From assembly GCF_017303275.1 (NCBI RefSeq), contig NZ_JAFKOJ010000002.1:620001-684000 (forward strand): DNA of 64,000 nt, in the 5' to 3' direction. Positions 27,342 through 38,819 of the stretch are shown piece by piece; position 1 is the stretch's first letter; every line of letters begins with the position of its first letter. This DNA comes from Bacillus sp. NTK034 (lineage in GTDB: Bacteria > Bacillota > Bacilli > Bacillales > Cytobacillaceae). Made by a program: the position numbers and the translations under genes. The notes under the pieces were generated by a model. The model was not told where the DNA came from. It saw only the letters and a list, made by a program, of their open reading frames with translations, and made no database searches.

Positions 27342-27922
27342 TACATAAAGCTTTTCAATGCCGACCAAGCCTTGTCTTTTCCATAACCCGTTTCAGAGGA
27401 AAACATAATAATCTGATCATTCGGATCGATATCCAATGTTTCTTCCGTGATTTTCATATGTTTTTGCCACTTGGACTTAGGTATTTTATCCGCTTTGGTA
27501 GCAATCACTATACAAGGAATTTCATAATGCTTTAAAAAGTCGTACATCATGACATCGTCACTTGTAGGGGGATGGCGCAAATCAACTATCAGCACAACTG
27601 CTTTTAACTGTTCTCTGCTGGTTAAGTATGTTTCTATCATCTTTCCCCATGCTTCGCGTTCCTTTTTGGATACCTTTGCATACCCATAGCCTGGAACATC
27701 AACAAAATGAAGAATTTCGTTAATAAGGTAAAAATTCAGGGTCTGTGTCTTCCCCGGTTTAGAGGATATCCTGGCAAGTCCCCTACGATTAAGCATTTTA
27801 TTAATGAACGAAGATTTGCCGACGTTGGAACGGCCGGCAAGGGCGAATTCCGGCAAATCACTTTCAGGGTATTGATCAGGCTTAACAGCACTGATGACGA
27901 TTTCTGAGCTGGTTACCTTCAT
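27341..27922 (-). CDS. engB: ribosome biogenesis GTPase YsxC/EngB
   Basis: Essential GTPase for 50S ribosome assembly. The 193 residues have the G1 loop [15 protein letters not shown]3 [10 protein letters not shown] and G4 [11 protein letters not shown]. The start overlaps the lonA stop by 4 bases (ATGA), as expected for the lonA-ysxC pair. Confidence 0.96.
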   Translation of the reverse strand: MKVTSSEIVISAVKPDQYPESDLPEFALAGRSNVGKSSFINKMLNRRGLARISSKPGKTQTLNFYLINEILHFVDVPGYGYAKVSKKEREAWGKMIETYLTSREQLKAVVLIVDLRHPPTSDDVMMYDFLKHYEIPCIVIATKADKIPKSKWQKHMKITEETLDIDPNDQIIMFSSETGYGKDKAWSALKSFM

Positions 27923-30246
27923 GCTTGAACACCGCCATTCAGGGCATGTTTTAAGACTTCGTCCACATGTGATACCAAAACAAAATCAAGCTCTTCCCTG
28001 ATGCTTTCGGGGATATCTTCAATATCCTTTTCATTATCTTTAGGGAGGATAATCTTAGTCAATCCTGCACGATGGGCGCTCAAAGATTTTTCCTTCAAAC
28101 CGCCAATAGGAAGCACTCGGCCTCTTAAGGTGATCTCCCCTGTCATTCCCACTTCTTTACGGATTGGTTTTCCAGACAGCGCAGAAACCAGTGCGGTTGT
28201 AATGGTAATTCCTGCAGATGGACCATCTTTTGGAACAGCACCTTCTGGTACATGGATGTGAATGTCATGCTTTTCATGGAAATTCTCATCAATGCCCAGT
28301 TCTTTAGCCTTTGAACGAACATAACTGAATGCCGCTTGAGCAGACTCTTTCATAACATCCCCAAGTTTGCCTGTAAGAACAAGCTTCCCTTTTCCAGGAG
28401 AAAGGGATACTTCTATCTGAAGGGTGTCGCCGCCAACTGTGGTATAGGCCAGCCCTGTAGCAACGCCAACCTGGTCTTCAAGCTCAGCCTGACCGTAGCG
28501 GTATTTAGGCTTTCCAAGAAACTCTTCAGTATTTTTACTATTCACAATCACTTTCTTCTTTTCGCCGGATACGATAATTTTCGCTGTTTTTCTGCAGATA
28601 GTAGCCAGCTGACGCTCCAACCCCCGGACTCCTGCCTCACGAGTATAATAGCGGACTACCTTCTGCAGGCCATCTTCACGAATCTGAAGCTGTGATTTGG
28701 AAAGTCCATGTTCTTTAATTTGCTTAGGCAGCAGGTGGTCTTTTGCTATATGAATCTTCTCTTGCTCTGTATAGCCTGCAATCGTGATAACTTCCATTCT
28801 GTCCAGCAGCGGACCAGGGATCGTCCCGAGATTGTTGGCTGTTGCTATAAACATGACCTTTGAGAGATCATATGTTTCTTCAATATAATGATCACTAAAA
28901 TTATGGTTCTGCTCAGGGTCTAAAACCTCCAGCATCGCAGATGAAGGATCCCCGCGGAAATCAGAAGACATTTTGTCAATTTCATCAAGCAGGAACACAG
29001 GGTTAATGGTCCCTGCCTTTTTCATGCCCTGAATGATGCGGCCAGGCATGGCACCTACATAAGTCCTTCTATGTCCGCGAATCTCAGACTCATCCCGGAC
29101 CCCGCCTAGGGATACCCGGACGAAATTGCGGTTAAGCGATGTTGCAATAGAACGCGCAAGGCTTGTTTTACCGACACCCGGAGGGCCAGCAAGACAAAGA
29201 ATCGGCCCCTTAAGGGAATTCGTCAGCTTTTGCACCGCGAGGTATTCCAGAACCCGTTCCTTAACTTTTTCCAGGCCGTGATGGTCTTCATTCAAAATTC
29301 TTTCCGCCTTCAGGATATCCAAGTCATCATCTGTTGCCCTTGACCATGGCAATGTGACAAGCCATTCGATATAGTTGCGGATAACTGCACTTTCAGCTGA
29401 ACTGGATGGAACTTTCTCATATCGGTCCAGTTCTTTTAAAGCTGTCAGCTCGACATGCTCAGGCATGCCTGCATTTTCAATCTTTTCCGTCAGCTCAGCT
29501 ATTTCTCCTGTCTTGCCTTCCTTATCCCCCAGCTCTTTTTGGATTGCTTTCATCTGTTCACGCAAATAATATTCCTTCTGCGTTCGCTCCATTGATTTTT
29601 TCACACGCTGGCCAATCTTTTTTTCAAGGTTCAGAACTTCTTTTTCATTATGAATGATTTCGATAACCTGGTTCATGCGCTCTTTTACATCAATGGTTTC
29701 AAGAATTTCCTGTTTTTCTTTAAGCTTTAAAGGCAAATGGGAAGAAATGATATCTGCCATGCGCCCCGGCTCTTCTATATCTGCTACAGAGGAGTACGTT
29801 TCGGCTGAAATCTTCTTCGATACCTTTATGTATTGCTCAAAATATTCAAGCATGGTCCTCATCAATGCCTGATCTTCTACGTCCTTGGTCTCAGGATCCT
29901 CAAAAAGCTTCACACTAACGGAATAATGTTCGGCTTCTTCCTGAAAATCAATGATTTCCGCTCTCTTAAGCCCTTCAACAAGAACACGGATTGTACCGTT
30001 TGGAAGCTTGAGCATCTGCTTTACACGTGTTAGCGTGCCCATTCCATATAGATCATCTTCTGATGGTTCATCTATAGATATATCCTTTTGTGTTGTTAAG
30101 AAAATTAAATGGTCATCTACCATTGCTTTTTCAAGAGCCTGAACCGATTTCTCACGGCCTACATCCAAATGCAGAACCATGGTCGGATAAACAAGCAAGC
30201 CCCGAAGCGGCAGGAGGGGGACGATGATTTCTTTCTTTTTCGCCAT
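27919..30246 (-). CDS. lonA: ATP-dependent protease LonA
   Basis: Cytosolic AAA+ serine protease. The 775 residues carry the N-terminal substrate domain, Walker A ([17 protein letters not shown]) near 350, Walker [13 protein letters not shown], and the Ser-Lys catalytic dyad in [12 protein letters not shown] and [14 protein letters not shown]. The start at 30246 has TTGGAGGTG upstream. It has its own sigma-A promoter and is followed by engB. Confidence 0.97.
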   Translation of the reverse strand: MAKKKEIIVPLLPLRGLLVYPTMVLHLDVGREKSVQALEKAMVDDHLIFLTTQKDISIDEPSEDDLYGMGTLTRVKQMLKLPNGTIRVLVEGLKRAEIIDFQEEAEHYSVSVKLFEDPETKDVEDQALMRTMLEYFEQYIKVSKKISAETYSSVADIEEPGRMADIISSHLPLKLKEKQEILETIDVKERMNQVIEIIHNEKEVLNLEKKIGQRVKKSMERTQKEYYLREQMKAIQKELGDKEGKTGEIAELTEKIENAGMPEHVELTALKELDRYEKVPSSSAESAVIRNYIEWLVTLPWSRATDDDLDILKAERILNEDHHGLEKVKERVLEYLAVQKLTNSLKGPILCLAGPPGVGKTSLARSIATSLNRNFVRVSLGGVRDESEIRGHRRTYVGAMPGRIIQGMKKAGTINPVFLLDEIDKMSSDFRGDPSSAMLEVLDPEQNHNFSDHYIEETYDLSKVMFIATANNLGTIPGPLLDRMEVITIAGYTEQEKIHIAKDHLLPKQIKEHGLSKSQLQIREDGLQKVVRYYTREAGVRGLERQLATICRKTAKIIVSGEKKKVIVNSKNTEEFLGKPKYRYGQAELEDQVGVATGLAYTTVGGDTLQIEVSLSPGKGKLVLTGKLGDVMKESAQAAFSYVRSKAKELGIDENFHEKHDIHIHVPEGAVPKDGPSAGITITTALVSALSGKPIRKEVGMTGEITLRGRVLPIGGLKEKSLSAHRAGLTKIILPKDNEKDIEDIPESIREELDFVLVSHVDEVLKHALNGGVQA

Positions 30247-30307
30247 TCCATTGCACCTCCAAAATGCATCTTTTTAACCCCATTATTGCTAATAATTTCT
30301 TTGTACA

Positions 30308-30336
30308 ATTCTATCGTATTTAAATAGCAGTGTCTA
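30308..30336 (-). promoter_or_regulatory. sigma-A promoter of lonA
   Basis: TAGACA (30331-30336) and TAGAAT (30308-30313) on the minus strand, 17 bases apart, each one base from consensus. Confidence 0.6.
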
Positions 30337-30411
30337 TTAAAGAGAAATTGCTGAAAGCCTGTATTAAAAAGATATTCATTTATAATTACACTTTATCCTT
30401 CTTTACGCAAA

Positions 30412-30450
30412 TAAAACTTCGGTTTGTAGCCTAAACTGCAAACCGAAGTT
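30412..30450 (-). terminator. terminator after lonB
   Basis: AACTTCGGTTTG pairs with CAAACCGAAGTT around a 12-base loop, with TTTTATTT after it on the minus strand. The bases between it and the lonB stop (30451-30531) show nothing I can name. Confidence 0.75.
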
Positions 30451-30531
30451 TCTGACCGCGATTAGCGGGAGGCGTTTGTACAGCGGTTTTTCCATAACTG
30501 ACAAACCCTGAATGGGTTACTGGGCCACACA

Positions 30532-32199
30532 TCATATGCTCTCTTTTTTCTTTAATTCGATTGAAGCGGTTATGGCCTGCTCTTTGAGATACTCTTTTTG
30601 CAGCGCTGCATCAAATACTTCATTCAAATGGGTTACAGGAATAATCTTAATACCTGTTATCTCCTTTAAGATGGATTGCATATTTTCTTTTGGGATAATT
30701 ACTGTCTGTGCTCCTGCTTTTTTGGCAGCTTTCACCTTTGGATATACTCCTCCAATTGGCTTAACGTACCCATGTATGCTGATTTCCCCGGTCATAGCTA
30801 CAGTATTGTCCACTGGCCGTTTATAAATAGCAGAATAGATCCCTGTCGCCATAGCAATGCCCGCAGAAGGGCCGTCAATTGGAACTCCGCCAGGGAAGTT
30901 GACATGAATATCATATTCGTCAGCCGGTACGCCCATTGATCTCAAAACAGTAATAACATTTTCAATTGAACCCTTGGCCATACTTTTTCTGCGGATTGAT
31001 TTTCCTTGGCCGCCAATACTTTCCTCTTCTACTATGCCTGTAATATTTATACTGCCTTTTTCTTTTGCAGGAATTACAGTAACTTCAATATCAAGCAAAG
31101 CACCTGTGTTCGGTCCATATACGGCCAGCCCATTTACAAGACCAACAGCAGAATGGGAATTGATTTTTCTTTCCATTCTCGGTGAAAGCTGACTCGATTG
31201 CACAACCCATTCAATATCTTCATCTTTTATGTAATCTCGGTCTTCAGTAATCGCTAAACCTGCAGAGATTTGAATCATATTAACCGCTTCCCGCCCATTT
31301 CTTGCATAATTAGCAAGAATGCCAAGCGCATTTTCACTAATAGTGAGATTAACCTTTTCCGAAGCCTTTTTTGCTACAGCTGAAATCTCTTCTTCAGCTA
31401 GCTCTCTGAAAAAAACCTCCATGCATCTTGAACGAATGGCAGGCGGTATTTCATTCGGAGTCCTGGTAGTTGCTCCGATCAGGCGGAAGTCCGCAGGCAG
31501 GCCATTTTTAAAAATATCATGAATATGGGTTGGTATTTGAGTATTTTCTTCATTATAATAAGCACTTTCCAGAAATACTTTCCGGTCTTCAAGCACTTTC
31601 AGAAGCTTGTTCATCTGTATGGGGTGAAGCTCACCGATTTCGTCAATAAAAAGTACGCCTCCATGCGCATTTGTAACAGCACCCTGTTTAGGCTGCGGAA
31701 TTCCCGCCTGGCCCATTGCCCCAGCACCCTGATAGATAGGATCATGAACAGAACCAATCAGAGGATCCGCAATGCCCCTCTCATCGAATCTCGCCGTAGT
31801 AGCATCCAGTTCTATAAAAACAGAAGCTTTCTCAAAAGGGGACTTTGCATTTTTCTTAGCTTCTTCCAGTACCAATCTGGCCGCAGCCGTTTTTCCCACG
31901 CCAGGGGGACCATATATTATAACATGTTGAGGATTGGGTCCGCACAATGCCGCTTTCAGAGATTTAATTCCATCCTCCTGCCCCACAATGTCTGCAAAAC
32001 TGGCTGGACGAACTTTTTCTGATAATGGTTCAGTTAGTGAAATGGAACGCATCTTTTTTAATACATCCATTTCCTTCCTTGATTCACGGTCGATAGAAAC
32101 CTTTTGTGTCCGCTGGCTCCTAAGCAAATTCCAAAAGTAAAGTCCAATGACAATTCCAAAAAACAATTGGATAAATAAAGCGATCCCCGTCCAACTCAT
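30532..32199 (-). CDS. lonB: sporulation-type membrane ATP-dependent protease LonB
   Basis: Membrane-linked Lon-like AAA+ protease. The start is ATG 32199 with GCAGGAGGG upstream, giving 555 residues (Bacillus subtilis LonB is about 552). Residues 4-24 are a transmembrane helix; then Walker [18 protein letters not shown], Walker B GGVLFIDEIGELH, and the protease part with Ser in PIDGPSAGIAMATG and Lys in PIGGVYPKVKAAK. In Bacillus subtilis it is made in the forespore under sigma-F; I could not find a clear sigma-F promoter here. It lies between lonA and clpX in the usual order. Confidence 0.95.
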   Translation of the reverse strand: MSWTGIALFIQLFFGIVIGLYFWNLLRSQRTQKVSIDRESRKEMDVLKKMRSISLTEPLSEKVRPASFADIVGQEDGIKSLKAALCGPNPQHVIIYGPPGVGKTAAARLVLEEAKKNAKSPFEKASVFIELDATTARFDERGIADPLIGSVHDPIYQGAGAMGQAGIPQPKQGAVTNAHGGVLFIDEIGELHPIQMNKLLKVLEDRKVFLESAYYNEENTQIPTHIHDIFKNGLPADFRLIGATTRTPNEIPPAIRSRCMEVFFRELAEEEISAVAKKASEKVNLTISENALGILANYARNGREAVNMIQISAGLAITEDRDYIKDEDIEWVVQSSQLSPRMERKINSHSAVGLVNGLAVYGPNTGALLDIEVTVIPAKEKGSINITGIVEEESIGGQGKSIRRKSMAKGSIENVITVLRSMGVPADEYDIHVNFPGGVPIDGPSAGIAMATGIYSAIYKRPVDNTVAMTGEISIHGYVKPIGGVYPKVKAAKKAGAQTVIIPKENMQSILKEITGIKIIPVTHLNEVFDAALQKEYLKEQAITASIELKKKESI

Positions 32200-32373
32200 T
32201 GTGTTCCCTCCTGCATTATTTGTTCTCGTTGATAATGCTAGTATCTCCCTGACTGAGTTGGAATAAACAAGGAATTCATTTAAAAGTAAGCGTCTTGTCC
32301 ACCACCGATTGTTCGCGAGAAAGGTGGCGCTTGACAATCCTAAGTATACAAAGTTTTAAATTCCGAAAGGCAT

Positions 32374-32408
32374 AAAAAGTGGCCATGCCCCAAGGCTGGC
32401 CACTTTTT
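32374..32408. terminator. terminator after clpX
   Basis: AAAAAGTGGCCA pairs with TGGCCACTTTTT around an 11-base loop, right after the clpX stop. Confidence 0.88.
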
Positions 32409-32409
32409 A

Positions 32410-33675
32410 TTATGCTGAAGTCTTGCGCTCTTCTTCTACAACTGTTCCGTCCTCCAAAACAAGTTTTGGCGAACCATTGTCAATAACCGTTTCTTTCGTA
32501 ATAATGCACTTTTTAATATCTTCGCGCGATGGAAGATCAAACATTACATCCAGCATGATTCCTTCAATAATGGAGCGCAGACCGCGGGCCCCTGTTTTTC
32601 TTTCAATTGCTTTTTTAGCAATTTCTTCAAGTGCGCCTTCTTCAAAATCAAGCTCAACATCGTCAAGTTCAAGCATTTTCTGATATTGTTTGACAAGTGC
32701 ATTTTTAGGTTTAGTTAAAATCTCAATTAATGCAGCTTCATCAAGCTGGGAAAGACTTGCAATAACCGGAAGACGCCCGATAAATTCAGGAATTAACCCG
32801 AATTTCAGCAGGTCTTCAGGAAGCACCTTTGCAAGAAGATCCTTTGGCTCAATTTCTTTTTGATTCTGGTCGGATCCAAAGCCAATAACCTTCTGGCCTA
32901 AACGGCGTTTAATAATTTGCTCGATGCCATCAAATGCGCCGCCGCAAATAAACAGGATATTGGTCGTGTCAATCTGGATAAATTCCTGATGAGGATGTTT
33001 GCGGCCCCCTTGTGGCGGTACGCTCGCAACTGTACCTTCCAGAATTTTCAATAGAGCCTGCTGAACACCTTCACCCGATACATCACGAGTAATTGACGGA
33101 TTTTCCGACTTACGTGCAACTTTATCAATCTCATCGATATAAATGATTCCTTTTTCTGCCTTTTCCACATCATAATCTGCTGCCTGAATAAGCTTTAGGA
33201 GGATGTTTTCAACATCTTCCCCGACATATCCGGCTTCAGTCAAAGATGTTGCGTCTGCTATTGCAAACGGAACATTTAGAATACGGGCCAATGTCTGAGC
33301 CAGCAAGGTTTTACCGCTTCCAGTCGGACCGATCATGGCAATATTACTTTTTGATAGTTCAACTTCATCAATCTTGCTGTTGGAATTGATGCGCTTATAG
33401 TGATTATATACTGCTACAGATAACGATTTCTTAGCCTGATCCTGGCCAATTACGTACTCATCCAGAATATCGCGGATTTCTGCTGGCTTTGGAACATCTT
33501 TGAATTCCACTTCTTCTTCTGTCCCCAGCTCTTCTTCCACAATTTCAGTGCAAAGCTCAATGCATTCATCACATATATATACTCCTGGCCCAGCAACAAG
33601 TTTGCGGACCTGATCCTGTGTCTTGCCACAGAAAGAACATTTCAATTGCCCTTTTTCATCATTAAATTTAAACAA
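32410..33675 (-). CDS. clpX: ATP-dependent Clp protease ATPase subunit ClpX
   Basis: AAA+ unfoldase that feeds ClpP. The start is taken as TTG 33675 behind AAGGGGTG, giving [20 protein letters not shown] and 421 residues, as in Bacillus subtilis; the frame opens 9 codons earlier. Zinc-binding Cys13, Cys16, Cys35 and Cys38 are present. Walker [17 protein letters not shown], Walker [12 protein letters not shown], the pore-loop motif GYVGED and the IGF-type loop for ClpP contact (KVIGFGSD) are visible. Confidence 0.97.
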   Translation of the reverse strand: MFKFNDEKGQLKCSFCGKTQDQVRKLVAGPGVYICDECIELCTEIVEEELGTEEEVEFKDVPKPAEIRDILDEYVIGQDQAKKSLSVAVYNHYKRINSNSKIDEVELSKSNIAMIGPTGSGKTLLAQTLARILNVPFAIADATSLTEAGYVGEDVENILLKLIQAADYDVEKAEKGIIYIDEIDKVARKSENPSITRDVSGEGVQQALLKILEGTVASVPPQGGRKHPHQEFIQIDTTNILFICGGAFDGIEQIIKRRLGQKVIGFGSDQNQKEIEPKDLLAKVLPEDLLKFGLIPEFIGRLPVIASLSQLDEAALIEILTKPKNALVKQYQKMLELDDVELDFEEGALEEIAKKAIERKTGARGLRSIIEGIMLDVMFDLPSREDIKKCIITKETVIDNGSPKLVLEDGTVVEEERKTSA

Positions 33676-33863
33676 ATCCTTCACCCCTTGAAAAAACTTC
33701 AAAACGATATATTAAGCTTGCGAGATCACATGCAAATAGTTCTTTATTCAGCCATAGAAAGGTTGGGAATTATAGTGGACTCTGTGAAATATACGTGCAA
33801 ACATGCCCTCTTTAATAATTCACACTTTCTTAAAAATCAAAACCTTCAGCAGTTATGTATTGC

Positions 33864-33872
33864 ATTGTAACA
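33864..33872 (-). promoter_or_regulatory. extended -10 promoter, probable clpX promoter
   Basis: TGT-TACAAT on the minus strand fits an extended -10; the -35 is weak. It would give a leader of about 180 bases before clpX. Confidence 0.4.
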
Positions 33873-34013
33873 CATTTTTACAGTGGACAGGAAATGATAA
33901 CTCTTAAAACATTCCAATTATGTATGCATGCATGTGATGGCATTTCGCAAAGAAAAAACAGGCTGAATTTTATATGTACTTTCATAAGCTTAACCAAAAA
34001 TGGCTAAATTAAG

Positions 34014-34030
34014 TCGGTCCCTTGGACCGA
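34014..34030. other. perfect palindrome between tig and clpX
   Basis: TCGGTCC-CTT-GGACCGA, seven-base arms in AT-rich surroundings, with no T-run. It could be an operator for an unknown regulator. The remainder of the 33676-34146 gap holds only the clpX promoter candidate. Confidence 0.45.
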
Positions 34031-34146
34031 TAATTAAATTATCTATATATGTATTTGTATTCCTGTCCATGTCCAATATGCCGTAAAACTTTTCACCAGG
34101 CAAAAGATACAAGGGAGATTTTCATTATGTATGGTCTTGATGGTAT

Positions 34147-34178
34147 AAAACAAGGCACGATAAACTCGCGCCTTGTTT
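34147..34178 (-). terminator. terminator after tig
   Basis: AAACAAGGC pairs with GCCTTGTTT, with an extra CG/CG pair inside, and TTTT follows on the minus strand 14 bases after the stop. Confidence 0.75.
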
Positions 34179-34191
34179 ACTACTACTTCTA

Positions 34192-35478
34192 TTATGCAAC
34201 AGTCTTGCTATTTTCCACAAGAAAATCGACTGCTTTTTTAATTTGAAGATCTGCTTTTAGGCCTTCAAGGCTTCCAAGAGCTTGTGTGATCTGGTCAGCA
34301 GACATGTTGTACATTTCTGCCATTTTGTTAAGTTCTTCTGTAACTTCTTCATCGCTTACTTCGATGTTTTCTGCTTTTGCAATTGCTTCAAGAGTCAGGT
34401 TAACGCGTACGCGTTTTTCAGCTTCCTCTTTCATTTGCTCGCGCAGTGCATCTTCATCCTGTCCGGAGAACTGGAAGTACAGTTCAAGGTTCATGCCTTG
34501 CATTTGCAGACGCTGTTCAAATTCCTGCATCATGCGGTTAACTTCTGTGTCAACCATAGCAGCTGGAATTTCCATTTCAGCGTTAGCTGCTGCTGCTTCA
34601 ACAACAGTATCGCGGACATGGTGCTCAGCTTCATGCTTTTTGCTTTCTTCTAAGCGAGTTTTAATTTTTTCTTTTAATGCATCCAAAGTTTCAACTTCTT
34701 CGTCTGCATCTTTAGCAAACTCATCATCAAGCTCAGGAAGCTGTTTTGTTTTGATTTCATGTACAGTTACTTTAAAAGTTGCAGGCTTTCCAGCTAGCTC
34801 AGCAGCATGGTATTCCTCTGGGAATGTAACTTCAACTTCCTTAGATTCTCCAGTTGCAGTACCAGCCAGCTGATCTTCAAAGCCAGGGATGAATTGTCCT
34901 GAACCAAGTTCTAAAGAGTAGTTCTCAGCTTTTCCGCCTTCGAAAGCTTCGCCATCAACGAACCCTTCAAAGTCCATAACAACTGTATCGCCATTTTCAG
35001 CTTTTCCTTCTTCTTTAACGGCAAGTTCAGCTTGTCTTTCCTGAAGTGAAGTTAGCTCGCTGTTAACATCTTCATCTGTAACGTTTGTTTCAAGCGGCTT
35101 AACTTCAAGGCCTTTGTATTCGCCAAGCTTTACTTCAGGCTTAACAGTAACTGTAGCTTTGAAGATAAGGCTTTTTCCTTTTTCGATTTGCTCAACATCG
35201 ATTTCAGGACGATCTACCGGCTCAACGCCTGTTTCATCAATTGCATTAGCATAGGCTTCTGGAAGAAGATAATCTACTGCATCCTGGTATAAAGATTCAA
35301 TTCCGAAACGCTTTTCAAACATTCCGCGAGGCATTTTCCCTTTACGGAATCCTGGAACGTTAACTTGCTTAACTACTTTTTTAAATGCAGCGTCTAAGCC
35401 TTCGTTTACTTTCTCTGCATCTACTTCAATTGTAAGAACCCCGCGGTTCCCTTCTAACTTTTCAAATTTAGCAGACAT
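34192..35478 (-). CDS. tig: trigger factor
   Basis: Ribosome-bound chaperone and prolyl isomerase. The start is ATG 35478 behind GGAGGGAAATG, giving 428 residues. The ribosome-binding signature [17 protein letters not shown] is at about 43-60; the FKBP-type domain (about 150-245) contains [17 protein letters not shown]; the C-terminal chaperone domain is helical and acidic. It lies upstream of clpX, as in many bacteria. Confidence 0.97.
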   Translation of the reverse strand: MSAKFEKLEGNRGVLTIEVDAEKVNEGLDAAFKKVVKQVNVPGFRKGKMPRGMFEKRFGIESLYQDAVDYLLPEAYANAIDETGVEPVDRPEIDVEQIEKGKSLIFKATVTVKPEVKLGEYKGLEVKPLETNVTDEDVNSELTSLQERQAELAVKEEGKAENGDTVVMDFEGFVDGEAFEGGKAENYSLELGSGQFIPGFEDQLAGTATGESKEVEVTFPEEYHAAELAGKPATFKVTVHEIKTKQLPELDDEFAKDADEEVETLDALKEKIKTRLEESKKHEAEHHVRDTVVEAAAANAEMEIPAAMVDTEVNRMMQEFEQRLQMQGMNLELYFQFSGQDEDALREQMKEEAEKRVRVNLTLEAIAKAENIEVSDEEVTEELNKMAEMYNMSADQITQALGSLEGLKADLQIKKAVDFLVENSKTVA

Positions 35479-35600
35479 ACAATCATTTCCCTCCAAAAAT
35501 CTATTGTCATTTCATTCAACACAGAATGTTATGAATATCTCTTGTTTTCAAGCCATATCCATTAAAAAAAATGTATATATACACATAATACAACCATTAT

Positions 35601-35628
35601 ATTATAACATACACTCTCTGTCTTTCAA
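35601..35628 (-). promoter_or_regulatory. sigma-A promoter of tig
   Basis: TTGAAA (35623-35628) and TATAAT (35601-35606) on the minus strand, 16 bases apart, with a TGT extension before the -10. This is one of the strongest promoters in the window. Confidence 0.75.
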
Positions 35629-35637
35629 CATTGAAGG

Positions 35638-36666
35638 CTAAATATTGGGATAAGAAATTTCTTCTATCTTTCTTATTAAGACAAGAGCCTGCTCTATTTC
35701 CTCATCTGGAGCTTCATAAATATCTCCCAGTTTGCTGATAGAACTGGTTAAGCCATGATACTCATATGAAAGCATATGGTATGCCGCCGCCCAGGACGCA
35801 GCATTATCCGGTGAGGCTTCAAGCGGATATAACAGGAAAAAGTGCCTTTCTGCAAGGCTCTTTGTATTTTCATATAATACCGGATCTTCCTGCTCAATTT
35901 GAATCTCCAGTTTATTGACTATTTTTAACAGCATCGGCTGCCGATGTACAGGGGGGAGTTCAGCAGGAATAACCCGGACAATTTTATTAAACTTCCGAAT
36001 CGGTACATATTTATCATATTCATGCTCTGTAAGCACATTTAACAGCATCGTTTTAAAGAAAGGATTTCCGTCATCTGCTTCAAGGTATGCTTTAATATCT
36101 TCTATATATGGCCTGATATTATGTTCTGCCAGCTGTGCAGCAATCTGCATTTGTTCATGCTGATCCTGGCAGGAGAACAGATCGAGCTTTCTACCCTTGA
36201 ATTCCTCCATTTCAGGTGCTTCAATCTCGGCTTCGGAGGGTGAAGCACCCATCTTTCTGCTGAACTCAAGCATTCTGCTGAAATGTTCAAACTTCTCCTT
36301 CGGAATCTCCCTCTCTTCAAGGAGAACTTCAATCATTGCTGCAATCTCGCTGTATTGATGCAGCTGCACAAGGATCATTAAATAAAGATCCATTACTTGT
36401 ATGTAATCCCCAATGCCTGTCTGGAGCATTTTATTAGCCAGTTCTTTCGCTTTTTCCAAAGCTCCCGCTTCATAATATGCCAGAACAAGCCCGATATGGA
36501 CATCGGTATTATCAGGATCCATCACCTTCGCTTCTTCAAAGTACTGGATCGATTCCTGATACCTTTTCAGCTGAAAGGACTCAAGCCCTTTTTCCAGCAG
36601 TCTTTTCTCAAGGCCGGGGAATAGAATTATTTTATTGTTTTGTTTTTTCCGTTCCCGCTTTCCCAT
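35638..36666 (-). CDS. ysoA: tetratricopeptide-repeat protein, YsoA-like
   Basis: A 342-residue protein with a basic start (MGKRERKKQNNKIILFPGLE) and TPR units, clearest at about 20-85 (GLESFQLKRYQESIQYFEEA, then MDPDNTDVHIGLVLAYYEAG). No enzyme motif or membrane segment is visible. It sits after leuD on the same strand, the position of ysoA in Bacillus subtilis. TPR proteins bind other proteins; the partner is unknown. GAGGCGG precedes the start. Confidence 0.82.
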   Translation of the reverse strand: MGKRERKKQNNKIILFPGLEKRLLEKGLESFQLKRYQESIQYFEEAKVMDPDNTDVHIGLVLAYYEAGALEKAKELANKMLQTGIGDYIQVMDLYLMILVQLHQYSEIAAMIEVLLEEREIPKEKFEHFSRMLEFSRKMGASPSEAEIEAPEMEEFKGRKLDLFSCQDQHEQMQIAAQLAEHNIRPYIEDIKAYLEADDGNPFFKTMLLNVLTEHEYDKYVPIRKFNKIVRVIPAELPPVHRQPMLLKIVNKLEIQIEQEDPVLYENTKSLAERHFFLLYPLEASPDNAASWAAAYHMLSYEYHGLTSSISKLGDIYEAPDEEIEQALVLIRKIEEISYPNI

Positions 36667-36727
36667 GCTAGTACCGCCTCAACTTATATTTTTGAAGTTA
36701 GTGTAGCATGAATCAGCAGAAAAACAA

Positions 36728-36758
36728 AAAGATTCATGGTTTCCCGCCATGAATCTTT
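36728..36758 (-). terminator. terminator of the ilv-leu operon
   Basis: AAAGATTCATGG pairs with CCATGAATCTTT around a 7-base loop, followed by TTGTTTTTC, 10 bases after the leuD stop. Confidence 0.87.
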
Positions 36759-36767
36759 CACACATTC

Positions 36768-37361
36768 TTACTGTACTGCTAACTGTTTTCCTTCAAAATT
36801 TGAAATGTTTTTTTCTAATTGAAGGGTAATCTCTATTTCATCCCAGCCATTAATCAGCATTTTTTTCCAGTAATCATTAATAGAAAATGACGCTGAAAAA
36901 TTATGTTCATCTTCAATAACTTGATTCTGCAAATCAACCTTCAATTCGTACGGCTGGCTTTTAGCACTCTTTAGCAGATATTCGACAGTTTCAGCCGGAA
37001 GAGTGATTGGCAATAGTCCATTTTTTAAGCAATTTTGATGAAAAATATCAGCAAATGAAGGGGCAATGATGACTTTAAAGCCATAATCTCCTAAAGCCCA
37101 TGGTGCATGCTCCCTCGAAGAACCGCAGCCGAAGTTTTCATTTGCAATGAGGATAGGGGCACCCTGGTTTTCTTCCTTATTCAACTCAAACTCAGGGTTT
37201 GGCAAACCATCTTTTGTAAATCTCCAGTCATAGAATAGGTACTGTCCAAACCCCGTTTTCTCAATTCTTTTAAGAAATTGCTTGGGGATAATCTGATCGG
37301 TATCCACATTTGCTCTATCTAAAGCAGCAGCTTTCCCTTGCAGTGTTTTAAATCCGCTCAT
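36768..37361 (-). CDS. leuD: 3-isopropylmalate dehydratase small subunit
   Basis: Pairs with LeuC to convert 2- to 3-isopropylmalate. ATG 37361 behind AAGGAGGAG gives 197 residues (MSGFKTLQGKAAALDRANVD). The motifs NVDTDQIIPKQFLK and NFGCGSSREHAPWAL are typical. Last gene of ilvBHC-leuABCD, 16 bases after leuC. Confidence 0.96.
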   Translation of the reverse strand: MSGFKTLQGKAAALDRANVDTDQIIPKQFLKRIEKTGFGQYLFYDWRFTKDGLPNPEFELNKEENQGAPILIANENFGCGSSREHAPWALGDYGFKVIIAPSFADIFHQNCLKNGLLPITLPAETVEYLLKSAKSQPYELKVDLQNQVIEDEHNFSASFSINDYWKKMLINGWDEIEITLQLEKNISNFEGKQLAVQ

Positions 37362-37377
37362 TTTGTTCTCCTCCTTC

Positions 37378-38793
37378 TTATTGAACTGTTTCTGCACTAA
37401 GCAAAGCACCTACGTCCACAAAATGTCCGTACAAAGCTGCAGCTGCCGCCATTAATGGACTGACAAGATGTGTTCTGGCCCCTGATCCCTGGCGTCCTTC
37501 AAAATTTCGGTTGGATGTTGATGCACAATGCTCGCCGCTTGGCACAATATCATTATTCATGCTCAAACACATGCTGCAGCCTGATTCCCTCCATTCAAAA
37601 CCAGCCTGCTTAAAGATTAGATCCAGTCCTTCAGCCTCCGCCTGCTTTTTGACCTGCTGTGACCCTGGAACAACAAGTGCACGGACTCGAGGATGAACCT
37701 TCTTCCCTCTAATTATTTCCGCGGCCTGTTTTAAGTCTTCCAGCCGGGAATTTGTACAGGACCCGATGAAAACATGCTGAATCTGAATGTCTTCAATTCT
37801 CTGCCCTTCCTGCAGCCCCATATAATCTAACGCTCTGGAAAGTGACTTTTGTTCAAGCTCATTCTTGCATTCCTCAAGTTTTGGAAGCTGTTCATTTATT
37901 TTGGAAGTCATTGAAGGATTCGTTCCCCAGCTTACCATTGGCGCAATATCTGCTGCATCAATTCGAATGGTTTTATCGTAATCCGCATCAGGATCGGATA
38001 CAAGCTCTTTCCAATTCTCGACCGCTTGCGCAAATTCTGCTCCTTCTGGTGCATACTTCCGTCCTTGCAGATACGCAAACGTCGTTTCATCAGGACTGAC
38101 AAGCCCCGCCCTTGCTCCTCCTTCAATGGACATATTGCAAATCGTCATTCTTTCTTCCATTGACATTTTCGCAATGGCATCCCCGCAATATTCAATAATA
38201 TGACTCGTGCCAAAGCCAATTCCGTTTTGAGCAATAATATAAAGTATAACATCTTTAGCGGTAACACCCTTTTTCAGCTCGCCATTAATCTCCAGCTTTA
38301 ATGTTTTAGGCTTGCTTTGCCATAAAGTCTGGGTAGCCATGACATGCTCCACTTCACTTGTTCCAATGCCAAATGCTATTGATCCAAATGCTCCATGAGT
38401 GGATGTATGGCTGTCGCCGCAAACAATCGTCATGCCTGGCTGAGTAAGCCCCAGCTCCGGACCGATCACATGTACAATCCCCTGTTCAGGACTATCCAGC
38501 CCGGCAAGAGGGATGCCGAATTCCAGGCAGTTTTTTTCCAAAGTGGTCATTTGATTTAATGCAACAGGATCATTGATGACTTTTCGGTTATCAGTAGGAA
38601 TATTGTGGTCAACTGTAGCAAACGTTTTATCAGGCCTTCTCACTTTCCTGTTTTTCATTCTTAAACCGGAAAAAGCCTGAGGGGATGTAACTTCATGCAC
38701 CAAGTGGAGGTCTATGTACATCAAATCCGGCTTTCCCTCTTCCCTGTGGACTACATGCTTTTCCCAAATCTTATCTATTATTGATTTTCCCAT
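37378..38793 (-). CDS. leuC: 3-isopropylmalate dehydratase large subunit
   Basis: Aconitase-family enzyme of leucine synthesis with a 4Fe-4S cluster. ATG 38793 behind AAGGGAGTGGAG gives 471 residues. Cluster-binding Cys are in [13 protein letters not shown] and [30 protein letters not shown] and NRNFEGRQG are family signatures. A strong hairpin lies between leuB and this gene. Confidence 0.96.
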   Translation of the reverse strand: MGKSIIDKIWEKHVVHREEGKPDLMYIDLHLVHEVTSPQAFSGLRMKNRKVRRPDKTFATVDHNIPTDNRKVINDPVALNQMTTLEKNCLEFGIPLAGLDSPEQGIVHVIGPELGLTQPGMTIVCGDSHTSTHGAFGSIAFGIGTSEVEHVMATQTLWQSKPKTLKLEINGELKKGVTAKDVILYIIAQNGIGFGTSHIIEYCGDAIAKMSMEERMTICNMSIEGGARAGLVSPDETTFAYLQGRKYAPEGAEFAQAVENWKELVSDPDADYDKTIRIDAADIAPMVSWGTNPSMTSKINEQLPKLEECKNELEQKSLSRALDYMGLQEGQRIEDIQIQHVFIGSCTNSRLEDLKQAAEIIRGKKVHPRVRALVVPGSQQVKKQAEAEGLDLIFKQAGFEWRESGCSMCLSMNNDIVPSGEHCASTSNRNFEGRQGSGARTHLVSPLMAAAAALYGHFVDVGALLSAETVQ

Positions 38794-38819
38794 TCTGCTC
38801 CACTCCCTTTTTAAAAGAA

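Noticed and set aside
32200..32370. Sigma-F promoter of lonB
   Set aside because: Bacillus subtilis lonB is sigma-F dependent, but no convincing GYATA-N15-GGnnAnAnTR pattern was found here.
34286..34873. Plus-strand frame of 195 codons rich in Ser
   Set aside because: Antisense to trigger factor; the Ser/Thr-rich, low-information composition is typical of a reverse shadow of Glu/Lys-rich coding.
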